The position numbers and the translations under genes were made by a program. The notes under the pieces were generated by a model that did no database searches, was not told where the DNA came from, and was given only the letters and a program-made list of their open reading frames with translations. A DNA stretch of 18,455 bases, taken from positions 1 to 18,455 of the forward strand of contig SKFV01000329.1 of the NCBI GenBank assembly GCA_007117785.1, given 5' to 3'. This DNA comes from Pseudomonas sp. Its GTDB lineage: Bacteria > Pseudomonadota > Gammaproteobacteria > Pseudomonadales > Pseudomonadaceae. This document shows, piece by piece, positions 7,918 to 14,435 of this stretch. The first letter of the stretch is position 1; each line of letters begins with the position of its first letter.

Positions 7918-8091
7918 ATGACCGATAACGATGAAATCAGCCCTGCGCATAGTAATGGCGATGAAGCCCGCGTTTTTGCTTTTATTGCAGTGCTTCTGTT
8001 TCCCCTGCTGGCCATAACCCTGGTCGGTGGTTACGGCTTTATCGTCTGGATGCTGCATACCTTTATGGGCCCACCCGGATCACCCCTGTAA
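7918..8091 (+). CDS. napE: Periplasmic nitrate reductase accessory membrane protein NapE
   Basis: A 57-aa protein with one membrane segment. The polar N-terminus is followed by EARVFAFIAVLLFPLLA, then VGGYGFIVWM and a C-terminal GPPG, which are the typical NapE residues. NapE is a small inner-membrane protein of unknown role encoded first in many nap operons. Its place directly before napF supports the call. ATG 7918 is preceded by GGAAGG. It appears intact. Confidence 0.88.
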   Translation: MTDNDEISPAHSNGDEARVFAFIAVLLFPLLAITLVGGYGFIVWMLHTFMGPPGSPL

Positions 8092-8102
8092 GGAACTCGT
8101 CC

Positions 8103-8582
8103 ATGTCTGTCAGCCTTAACCGCCGGCAACTGCTGCGCGGTCAGCTCGATGCCCGCCCGCCACTCAACCCACCCTGGAGTAGCGAGGATTTCAGCGACCT
8201 GTACAGCCGTTGCGATGCTTGCATCAGCGCCTGCCCGGAGCAAGTGCTGCGTCGCGGTGACGGAGGCTTTCCACAGCTGGATTTCAGTGCCAACGGTTAC
8301 AGCCTTTGCCAGCAATGCGTTACTGCCTGCCCCGAACCCGTGTTTGATCTCCAGCGCCCGGCGTTCACTTGGCAGGCACACATCCATGGCACTTGCCTGG
8401 CCCATCAGGGTGTTCATTGCCAGAGTTGCGATGATGCCTGCGAACCCAGAGCCATTCGTTTCCGTCCGCGCCTGGGCCAGCCGCCATTGCCCGAACTGGA
8501 TATGTCCTCATGCACCGGATGCGGCGCCTGCCTGAGCACCTGCCCGACACAGGCTATCAGCCTCGAAGTTCAACATGGCTGA
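8103..8582 (+). CDS. napF: Ferredoxin-type protein NapF
   Basis: A 159-aa cytoplasmic iron-sulfur protein thought to help load the cofactor of NapA. Four cysteine clusters can be read: CDACISACP, CQQCVTACP, the NapF-type third cluster starting CLAHQGVHCQSC, and CTGCGACLSTCP. Start ATG 8103 has AAGGAA overlapping the napE stop. It overlaps the start of napD by 8 bp. The gene reads through intact although its partner napA downstream is destroyed. Confidence 0.95.
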   Translation: MSVSLNRRQLLRGQLDARPPLNPPWSSEDFSDLYSRCDACISACPEQVLRRGDGGFPQLDFSANGYSLCQQCVTACPEPVFDLQRPAFTWQAHIHGTCLAHQGVHCQSCDDACEPRAIRFRPRLGQPPLPELDMSSCTGCGACLSTCPTQAISLEVQHG

Positions 8583-8856
8583 CTATGTGCACATCGCCAG
8601 CCTTCTGGTTCAGGTCAAACCCGAGAGTCTGAGCCAGCTGCAACTGGACCTTACCGTTCAACATGGCGTTGAGGTCCGCGCCCAGAGCCCGCAAGGCAAG
8701 CTGGTTGTGGTTCTGGAATCTGACCGGCAACAACGCATCCTTGATTTTCAGACCAGCCTGCATGAACGCCCTGGCGTGCTCAGCTGCAACCTGGTCTATC
8801 ACGAAGTAGTTGCGGTCAGCACGGCCGACCGCCCCCTGGAAGATAGCGACATTTAG
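8575..8856 (+). CDS. napD: NapA-specific chaperone NapD
   Basis: A 93-aa NapD, which binds the twin-arginine signal peptide of NapA and delays export until the molybdenum cofactor is inserted. HIASLLVQVKP near the N-terminus and GVLSCNLVYHEV near the C-terminus are typical, and the length is normal. It overlaps the end of napF. It is intact, but its client napA next door is a scar. Confidence 0.94.
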   Translation: MADYVHIASLLVQVKPESLSQLQLDLTVQHGVEVRAQSPQGKLVVVLESDRQQRILDFQTSLHERPGVLSCNLVYHEVVAVSTADRPLEDSDI

Positions 8857-8926
8857 CGCAGAGTGACCTATAGCACCTACGCCGGCGCCTGACGCTGGCG
8901 AGCACATAATAAAACAGGTGACACCC

Positions 8927-9236
8927 ATAAAACTGACCCGGCGTGATTTGTAAAAGCCAATACAGCCGCTGCCTCCGCTGCAGCGGCCGGCATCAGCCTG
9001 CCAGCCAGCACCAGCAACCTGATCACCCATAGCCACCGTACGCAACTCAGATGGGACAAGGCACCTTGTCGTTTCTGCGGCACCGGCTGCAGTGTGATGG
9101 TCGCTACCCGGGATAATCAGGTAGTCGCCACCCATGGCGACGTGCAGTCGCCGGTGAACAAGGGGCTGAACTGCGTCAACTGCAAACCGACTTCAAGAAA
9201 TGCGCTGTCCGTTTTGAACTGGTCAGTCGGGCATAA
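8927..9236 (+). pseudogene. napA: napA remnant (catalytic subunit of periplasmic nitrate reductase), internally deleted
   Basis: Both ends of NapA are recognisable but the middle is gone. The expected start codon is ATA at 8927-8929 (normally ATG), at correct distance from AGGTGA. The twin-arginine region KLTRRDF breaks at 8948-8950, where GATTT has lost a base relative to GAT-TTT-GTA, creating a stop. Past that, the frame gives the NapA N-terminus including the iron-sulfur motif CRFCGTGC and then GLNCV (to 9177). From about 9180 the sequence is the NapA C-terminus, LQTDFKKCAV, ending in TAA at 9234-9236. Roughly 730 codons (about 2.2 kb) are missing and the two parts are joined out of frame. 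NapA cannot be made. Confidence 0.93.
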
Positions 9237-9248
9237 GGAGGCTATCCC

Positions 9249-9722
9249 GTGATGCGCTTGCTCACCCTGCTATTGACCGCCAGTTTTGCCCTGACAGCTC
9301 AGGCAGACGAACGACCCTATGTACCCGCACCCGACGGTCTGCGTGCTGGCGGCACCCTGTTCGACACCCTGCCGGCACCACCGATTGCCGGTGAACCCCG
9401 TGCCAGCGGGCGCGAAGTCCGCAACTATCCGGAACAACCCCCGGTGATACCGCACAGCATTCGCAACTATCAGGTGGATAGTCGCTTCAACCGCTGCATG
9501 GATTGCCATAGCCGCGATACTGCACCAGCTGCCGGCGCCCCTATGGTCAGCATTACCCATTATGTTGACCGCCATGGGCAAACCCGGGCAGCCGTTACCC
9601 CCGGGCGCTATTTCTGCACTCAGTGTCATGTTCCACAAACGGATGCCGATCCTCTGGTGCAATCCAGCTTCCAGTCAATTGACCAGTTGCTGCAGCGCGA
9701 CCGCCAAGGAGGCCAACCATGA
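9249..9722 (+). CDS. napB: Diheme cytochrome c subunit of periplasmic nitrate reductase NapB
   Basis: A 157-aa periplasmic cytochrome which passes electrons from NapC to NapA. An N-terminal signal peptide ends near TAQA-DERP. VRNYPEQPPVIPHSI is the NapB hallmark, and the two heme sites are CMDCH and CTQCH, the latter in YFCTQCHVPQTDA. Start is GTG 9249 or the adjacent ATG 9252; AAGGAG (9235-9240) is closer to ideal spacing for 9249. It overlaps napC by 4 bp. The frame is intact although both redox partners are broken. Confidence 0.94.
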   Translation: MMRLLTLLLTASFALTAQADERPYVPAPDGLRAGGTLFDTLPAPPIAGEPRASGREVRNYPEQPPVIPHSIRNYQVDSRFNRCMDCHSRDTAPAAGAPMVSITHYVDRHGQTRAAVTPGRYFCTQCHVPQTDADPLVQSSFQSIDQLLQRDRQGGQP

Positions 9723-10143
9723 AGCGCTGGCTCACCCATTACTGGCGGGTACTCAGCCGCCCTGGCGTCCATTTCAGCCTGGGCTTTCTGACCCTGGGTG
9801 GTTTTGTTGCCGGCATCATTTTCTGGGGTGGTTTCAATACCGCACTGGAAGCAACCAATAGCGAACAATTCTGTATTACCTGCCACGAAATGCAGGCCAA
9901 CCCTGTCAGGAACTGAAAGCCACGGTGCATTACAACAATCGCTCCGGGGTACGCGCTACCTGTTCGGATTGCCATGTACCGCACGACTAGACCAACAAGA
10001 TCGGGCGCAAGATGGAAGCCTCGAAAGAGGTCTGGGCCTGGGTGTTCGGCACCATCAACACCCCGGAAAAATACGAGGCCAAGCGCCGTGAGCTGGCCGA
10101 ACGGGAGTGGCGCCGACTGAAAGCCAATGACTCGCTAGAATAA
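9719..10143 (+). pseudogene. napC: napC remnant (quinol-oxidising tetraheme cytochrome c), frameshifted and truncated
   Basis: The N-terminal membrane anchor (HFSLGFLTLGGFVAG) and the first heme site CITCH are intact. Near 9905 one base is missing, so the frame ends at TGA 9914-9916. In the other frame the protein continues as QELKATVHYNNRSGVRATC with the second heme site CSDCH; then a TGG-to-TAG change (9988-9990) interrupts HVPHDW. The frame resumes to NDSLE and stops at 10141, just where the third heme motif should start. Some 80-90 C-terminal residues with hemes three and four are missing. NapC is certainly non-functional. Confidence 0.92.
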
Positions 10144-10174
10144 CGCCGAACCACAAAGGTTCGGCGTTTTCGTT
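10144..10174 (+). terminator. Rho-independent terminator after the nap operon
   Basis: A 9-bp perfect stem CGCCGAACC/GGTTCGGCG with loop ACAAA is followed by TTTTCGTT. It starts directly after the premature napC stop and lies between convergent genes. It ends the nap transcript; it may act weakly on the opposite strand for the hydrolase gene too. Confidence 0.85.
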
Positions 10175-10186
10175 ACTGCCAGAAAC

Positions 10187-11113
10187 CTAGTACGGGCAGT
10201 TGCCACGGTATTCGGAGATCTGGCGATCCGAGGTATGGTTGGGCCCACACAGGAACTGGCTGTAACGGGTATCCTCATCAAGGAAGCGCTTCATCCAGGA
10301 TACACCCATGCGTCCCAGTACAGCGTCATAACGACCAAAGGAGCTACCGCCATTGGCGCAGTAGTGGTTGCCGTTGTTCAGCTGGACAAACGCCTTGTCG
10401 ATACTGCCCGGAATATTGTTGTAGAACGGCGAAGCATGGCTGCGCACGCGGGCAACGGTATCCGACTCGCAGGCAAAGATCAGAGTCGGCGCAGCGACTT
10501 GACGTGACGGGATGTTGGAGGTGTCCCAGGGCGCCAGAGGGATGGCAGCACGGATACGACCTTCACCTGCAACGCGGATGGTACCGCCACCGCCCATGGA
10601 CCAACCGATCACACCCAGGCGCTGGGTATCGATCATGCCACGGACCGGGCTGTTGCGACTGGTGTTCTGATCAATCAGATAATCCAGTGCGTTGTTGATC
10701 TGACGCGCGCGGCTCGGCGGCTGATCCAGGCCACTGTTGGTATCAATGGTCATGACCACAAAACCGTAGGATGCCAGTTTCGGACCCCACCATTCGATGG
10801 AAGACTCGGACGACACGTACCCGGGAATCACCACGATGGCCGCCATGCTGCCAGAGGCGTTGCTCGGGTAGTGGATGGTACCGCCACCAAAGCCGCTGAC
10901 AAAGCTGGACACGTTCTGCGTGGCCACACGGTATTGACCACGGCTGGCTTCGAGGAAGGATACTGTTGGATCCGGTCCACGTTGATAGGGGCTCTCAGCA
11001 CCCGGATCAGTAGGTTCAGGGGCAGGGTTGGATGCCATGACCGAGGCCGAGAACATCAATGCGCCGGCGGCAACAGCAGAAAACAGCGTTTTGCCGATTG
11101 ACAGAGTTTTCAT
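10187..11113 (-). CDS. Secreted type II PET-hydrolase/cutinase-like enzyme, copy A
   Basis: A 308-aa secreted alpha/beta hydrolase of the dienelactone-hydrolase-like polyesterase family (PE-H, IsPETase). Signal peptide ends near VMA-SN (27/28). IPGYVSSESSIEWWGPKL holds the oxyanion Tyr and aromatic residues of the cleft; the nucleophile is Ser172 in GWSMGGGG, with Asp218 (ACESD) and His250 (GNHYCANGG). Four cysteines (215, 252, 289, 306) match the two type II disulfides. Tyr251 after the histidine is the type IIa residue, as in PE-H. SDTVARV replaces the conserved IAPV after Asp, so the usual Pro is Arg. GGAG lies 5 bp before ATG. About 85% identical to copy B upstream. Activity on PET is inference; the natural substrate may be cutin-like polyester or lipid. 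Confidence 0.92.
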   Translation of the reverse strand: MKTLSIGKTLFSAVAAGALMFSASVMASNPAPEPTDPGAESPYQRGPDPTVSFLEASRGQYRVATQNVSSFVSGFGGGTIHYPSNASGSMAAIVVIPGYVSSESSIEWWGPKLASYGFVVMTIDTNSGLDQPPSRARQINNALDYLIDQNTSRNSPVRGMIDTQRLGVIGWSMGGGGTIRVAGEGRIRAAIPLAPWDTSNIPSRQVAAPTLIFACESDTVARVRSHASPFYNNIPGSIDKAFVQLNNGNHYCANGGSSFGRYDAVLGRMGVSWMKRFLDEDTRYSQFLCGPNHTSDRQISEYRGNCPY

Positions 11114-11247
11114 AAGATCTCCAGGATCAGTTCTTGTATTTGTTGTACTGAATGCTCGAAGTTACCAAGGGTGACCAATTGCCGAGCAACTTACTGCATG
11201 CAAGATCATTAGACCCAAGTGAACACCTCAGTCCTATCCCCCTTACA

Positions 11248-11262
11248 GGTGAAATTTTCACC
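11248..11262. promoter_or_regulatory. Perfect palindrome upstream of hydrolase copy A, possible operator
   Basis: GGTGAAATTTTCACC has 7-bp arms around one base, 135 bp before the copy A start and between the copy B terminator and copy A. Such a site in a 257-bp gap suggests regulator binding and separate control of copy A. I cannot assign a regulator, and no similar palindrome was seen upstream of copy B. Confidence 0.35.
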
Positions 11263-11319
11263 AATACGACCCTTTTGTTCAGCATTGTTGCATTAGTCTG
11301 CTATTAAAAATCAGACCAT

Positions 11320-11351
11320 AAAAAACCCCGCTACTGCTGACAGTAGCGGGG
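11320..11351 (-). terminator. Rho-independent terminator of hydrolase copy B
   Basis: A perfect 11-bp stem CCCCGCTACTG/CAGTAGCGGGG with tetraloop CTGA (11326-11351). On the minus strand it is followed by a run of six T (11325-11320). It lies 19 bp beyond the copy B stop, so the two hydrolase genes are probably separate transcription units. Confidence 0.9.
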
Positions 11352-11370
11352 CTGTTTAACCGTTGACAAC

Positions 11371-12300
11371 TTAGTAAGGGCAGTTACCGCGATACTCGGA
11401 GATCTGGGTATCCGAGGTGTGACGTGGCCCACAGAGGAACTGGCTGTAACGGGTATCCTCATCAAGGAAGCGCTTCATCCAGGACACACCGAAACGACCC
11501 AGAACGGCATCGTAGCGGCCACGGGCGCTGCCACCATTGGCACAGTAGTGGTCGCCGTTGTTGAGCTGAACGAAGGCTTTATCGATGTTGCTGGGCAAGC
11601 TGTTGTAGAAAGGTGACGCGTGGTTGCGAACCGGTGCAATGCTGTCTGACTGACAGGCAAAGATCAAGGTCGGCGCATCGACACGACGCGAGGGCGTGGT
11701 TGAAGTGTCCCACGGGGCCAGCGGAATAGCTGCCTTGAGACGGCCTTCACCCGCCACACGAATAGTACCGCCACCACCCATGGACCAACCGATCACACCC
11801 AGGCGCTGGGTATCGATCATGCCACGGACCGGGCTGTTACGGTTGGTGTTCTGATCGACCAGGTAATCCAGTGCGCTGTTGATCTGACGGGCGCGACTAG
11901 GCGGCTGATCCAGACCGCTGTTGGTATCGATGGTCATGACCACAAAGCCATAGGATGCCAGTTTCGGCCCCCACCACTGAATTGATGACTGCGACGATAC
12001 ATAGCCCGGAATGACCACAATACCGCCCATGGTGCCGCCACTCGAGTTGCTGGGATAATAGATGGTGCCACCACCAAAACCACTGACCAAGCTGGATACA
12101 TTCGAGGTAGCTACGCGGTACTGGCCACGACTACCCTCCAGAAAGGCAACGGTAGGATTGGGGCCACGCTGGTAAGAACTGTCACCGCCCGGTGGTGGCG
12201 GTTCTGGCGTCGGGTTGGATGCCATGACCGAAGCTGAGAAGAGCAATGCGCTGGCGGCTACGGCGGAAAACAGCGTTTTGCCGATAGACAGAGTTTTCAT
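11371..12300 (-). CDS. Secreted type II PET-hydrolase/cutinase-like enzyme, copy B
   Basis: A 309-aa paralogue of copy A with signal peptide (cleavage near residue 27), then a short Pro-rich linker (PEPPPPGG). Triad Ser173 (GWSMGGGG), Asp219 (ACQSD), His251 (GDHYCANGG); oxyanion Tyr100; disulfide pairs Cys216/Cys253 and Cys290/Cys307. SDSIAPV is the canonical form, so this copy looks the more typical enzyme. Tyr252 is the position that limits the cleft in PE-H. The loop after the histidine appears about three residues longer than in IsPETase as I recall it. ATG 12300, the MKTLSIGK start shared with copy A, is preferred over a 30-codon upstream extension because GGAG lies 8 bp before it. The last 30 bp of the leader resemble those of copy A. 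It is expected to be exported by Sec and then secreted. Confidence 0.93.
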   Translation of the reverse strand: MKTLSIGKTLFSAVAASALLFSASVMASNPTPEPPPPGGDSSYQRGPNPTVAFLEGSRGQYRVATSNVSSLVSGFGGGTIYYPSNSSGGTMGGIVVIPGYVSSQSSIQWWGPKLASYGFVVMTIDTNSGLDQPPSRARQINSALDYLVDQNTNRNSPVRGMIDTQRLGVIGWSMGGGGTIRVAGEGRLKAAIPLAPWDTSTTPSRRVDAPTLIFACQSDSIAPVRNHASPFYNSLPSNIDKAFVQLNNGDHYCANGGSARGRYDAVLGRFGVSWMKRFLDEDTRYSQFLCGPRHTSDTQISEYRGNCPY

Positions 12301-12377
12301 AGGAGGATCTCCAGAATTATTGTTGTATTTGCTATGCATGCAAACGCTGCAATCTGAAAACACAACAACTCTGACAG

Positions 12378-12408
12378 AAGCGGCATGCATCGCAATTAGA
12401 TGCCGCTT
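12378..12408. other. Hairpin upstream of hydrolase copy B
   Basis: AAGCGGCAT and ATGCCGCTT are a perfect 9-bp inverted repeat around 13 bases, followed by TT. It lies about 80 bp before copy B, where its promoter or leader should be. It may be a weak plus-strand terminator, a leader structure or an operator; I cannot decide. Confidence 0.35.
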
Positions 12409-12457
12409 TTGGCAAACCGCCTATCGCCTTATCGGGTGAGCAGACGAAAATAAATAA

Positions 12458-12490
12458 AAAGCCCCGCAACATTTCTGTTGACGGGGCTTT
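12458..12490 (-). terminator. Rho-independent terminator of typA
   Basis: On the minus strand, a stem GCCCCG and CAACA with one bulged base and loop GAAA is closed by TGTTG and CGGGGC, followed by TTTTTATT. It lies 26 bp past the typA stop. Confidence 0.88.
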
Positions 12491-12515
12491 CAGCGCAGTA
12501 CAGCTGGGCCTGATA

Positions 12516-14327
12516 TCAGCCTTTGGCGGCACGCTTGCGTTGGTTCTCGTCGAGGATTTTCTTGCGCAGACGAATCGACTTGGGCGTCACTTCCACCAGC
12601 TCATCATCCTCGATAAATTCCAGCGCCTGTTCCAGGGTGAACTTGATCGGCGGCACCAGCTGAATGGTCTCGTCCTTGCCCGAGGCGCGCATGTTGTCGA
12701 GTTTCTTCGCCTTGGTCGGGTTGATCACCAGATCATTGTCCCGGCTGTGGATACCGGCCAGTTGACCTTCATAGATCTCGTCACCCGGGGACAGGAACAG
12801 CTTGCCACGATCCTGCAGGGTTTCCAGCGAATAGGTCAGCGCCGTGCCCTTGGCCATCGAAACCAACACGCCATTCTGACGACTGGTAATCTCGCCACCC
12901 TTGATCGGACCGTAATGGCTGAAGGTCGAGGTCAGGATGCCGCTACCCGAGGTCAGGGTCAGGAAGCTGTTGCGGAAACCGATCAGGCCGCGGGCAGGAA
13001 TGGTGTATTCCAGACGAATACGCCCCTTGCCATCCGGGATCATATTGGTCAGGTCGCCACGGCGCAGACCCATCTGCTCCATGATCGGACCCTGATGCTG
13101 CTCTTCCACGTCGATGGTCACGTTCTCGAAGGGCTCCTGCTTTTCACCCTCCACTTCGATAATCACGACTTCCGGACGGCCTACGGCCAGCTCGAAACCT
13201 TCACGACGCATGTTCTCGATCAATACCGACAGGTGCAGCTCGCCACGACCGGAAACCTTGAACTTGTCCGGGCTGCCGGTATCTTCGACACGCAGCGCCA
13301 CGTTGTGCAGCAGTTCCTTTTCCAGACGCTCCTTGATATTGCGACTGGTGACGAACTTGCCTTCTTTACCGGCGAAAGGCGAATCATTGACCTGGAAGGT
13401 CATGCTCACGGTCGGCTGGTCGACGGTCAGAGCCGGCAGGGCTTCGACGTTTTGCTGATCACACAGGGTGTCGGAAATGAACAGGGCATCCATACCACTG
13501 ACGCAAATAATGTCACCGGCCTGGGCCGACTCAACTTCAACGCGCTGCAGGCCACTGTGGCCCATGATCTTGAGGATACGGCCATTGCGCTTCTTGCCAT
13601 CGGCGCCAATCGCGGTAACCGGCGAGTTGGCATTGATGGTACCGCGGGCAATCCGCCCAATGCCGATCACACCAAGGAAGCTGTTGTAATCCAGCTGCGA
13701 AATCTGCATCTGGAAAGGACCATCCACATCGACTTGCGGGGACGGAACGTGGTCAACGATCGACTGGAAGATGGCATCCATGTTGTCGCCCATGTCTTCA
13801 TGGTCGAGACCTGAGATCCCATTCAGTGCGCTGGCATAGACAATCGGGAAGTCCAGCTGCTCATCGGTAGCACCGAGGTTGTCGAAGAGATCAAAAATCT
13901 GATCGACCACCCAGTCAGGACGCGCACCCGGGCGGTCAATCTTGTTGACCACCACGATGGGCTTCAGACCGGCGTTGAACGCCTTCTGGGTCACAAAGCG
14001 GGTTTGCGGCATGGGACCATCCTGGGCGTCAACCACCAGCAGGACCGAATCAACCATCGACATGACCCGCTCTACTTCGCCACCGAAATCGGCGTGGCCG
14101 GGGGTATCAACAATGTTGATGTGGTAACCATTCCATTCGATGGCGGTGTTCTTGGCCAGAATGGTAATGCCGCGCTCCTTCTCCTGGTCGTTGGAGTCCA
14201 TCACCCGCTCGCCTTCGGCTTCTTTGCGGTCCAGCGTGCCGGAGAGTTTGAGCAGCTTGTCGACCAGTGTGGTTTTACCGTGGTCAACGTGGGCAATAAT
14301 GGCGATGTTGCGGAGATTCTCGATCAC
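12516..14327 (-). CDS. typA: Ribosome-associated translational GTPase TypA/BipA
   Basis: A 603-aa EF-G-like GTPase which binds the ribosome and is needed for 50S assembly and stress or low-temperature growth. P-loop AHVDHGKTT (12-20), G3 DTPGHADFGGEVERV and G4 NKIDRPGARP are intact; domains III and V and the BipA-specific C-terminus (RGLIGFR, GTALTYSLE, ASGKDETI) follow. The start is GTG 14327 (IENLRNIAIIAHVDHGK follows), with AGGA upstream; the frame stays open 33 codons further but that part is not TypA-like. Length is normal for the family. It precedes the hydrolase genes on the same strand, separated by a terminator. Confidence 0.97.
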   Translation of the reverse strand: MIENLRNIAIIAHVDHGKTTLVDKLLKLSGTLDRKEAEGERVMDSNDQEKERGITILAKNTAIEWNGYHINIVDTPGHADFGGEVERVMSMVDSVLLVVDAQDGPMPQTRFVTQKAFNAGLKPIVVVNKIDRPGARPDWVVDQIFDLFDNLGATDEQLDFPIVYASALNGISGLDHEDMGDNMDAIFQSIVDHVPSPQVDVDGPFQMQISQLDYNSFLGVIGIGRIARGTINANSPVTAIGADGKKRNGRILKIMGHSGLQRVEVESAQAGDIICVSGMDALFISDTLCDQQNVEALPALTVDQPTVSMTFQVNDSPFAGKEGKFVTSRNIKERLEKELLHNVALRVEDTGSPDKFKVSGRGELHLSVLIENMRREGFELAVGRPEVVIIEVEGEKQEPFENVTIDVEEQHQGPIMEQMGLRRGDLTNMIPDGKGRIRLEYTIPARGLIGFRNSFLTLTSGSGILTSTFSHYGPIKGGEITSRQNGVLVSMAKGTALTYSLETLQDRGKLFLSPGDEIYEGQLAGIHSRDNDLVINPTKAKKLDNMRASGKDETIQLVPPIKFTLEQALEFIEDDELVEVTPKSIRLRKKILDENQRKRAAKG

Positions 14328-14435
14328 TTTGAACGTCCTGGATAGCGCGGCGACGGGCCGGCATACTGAAAAAATGAGGTACGCATTATACAGACCCTGA
14401 CGTGACAGTGTATGTTTTTTGCGCAATGGGGAAAA

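Noticed and set aside
12328..12344. TTTGC-N7-GCAAA inverted repeat before copy B
   Set aside because: Arms of only five bases in an AT-rich leader; expected by chance and not tied to any known regulator.
12301..12390. 30-codon N-terminal extension of hydrolase copy B
   Set aside because: The extension has no counterpart in copy A, would bury the signal peptide, and the internal ATG at 12300 has a good ribosome site.
12540..13814. 424-codon plus-strand frame opposite typA
   Set aside because: It is a shadow of typA, without a ribosome site or domain signature, and shares the antisense bias pattern.
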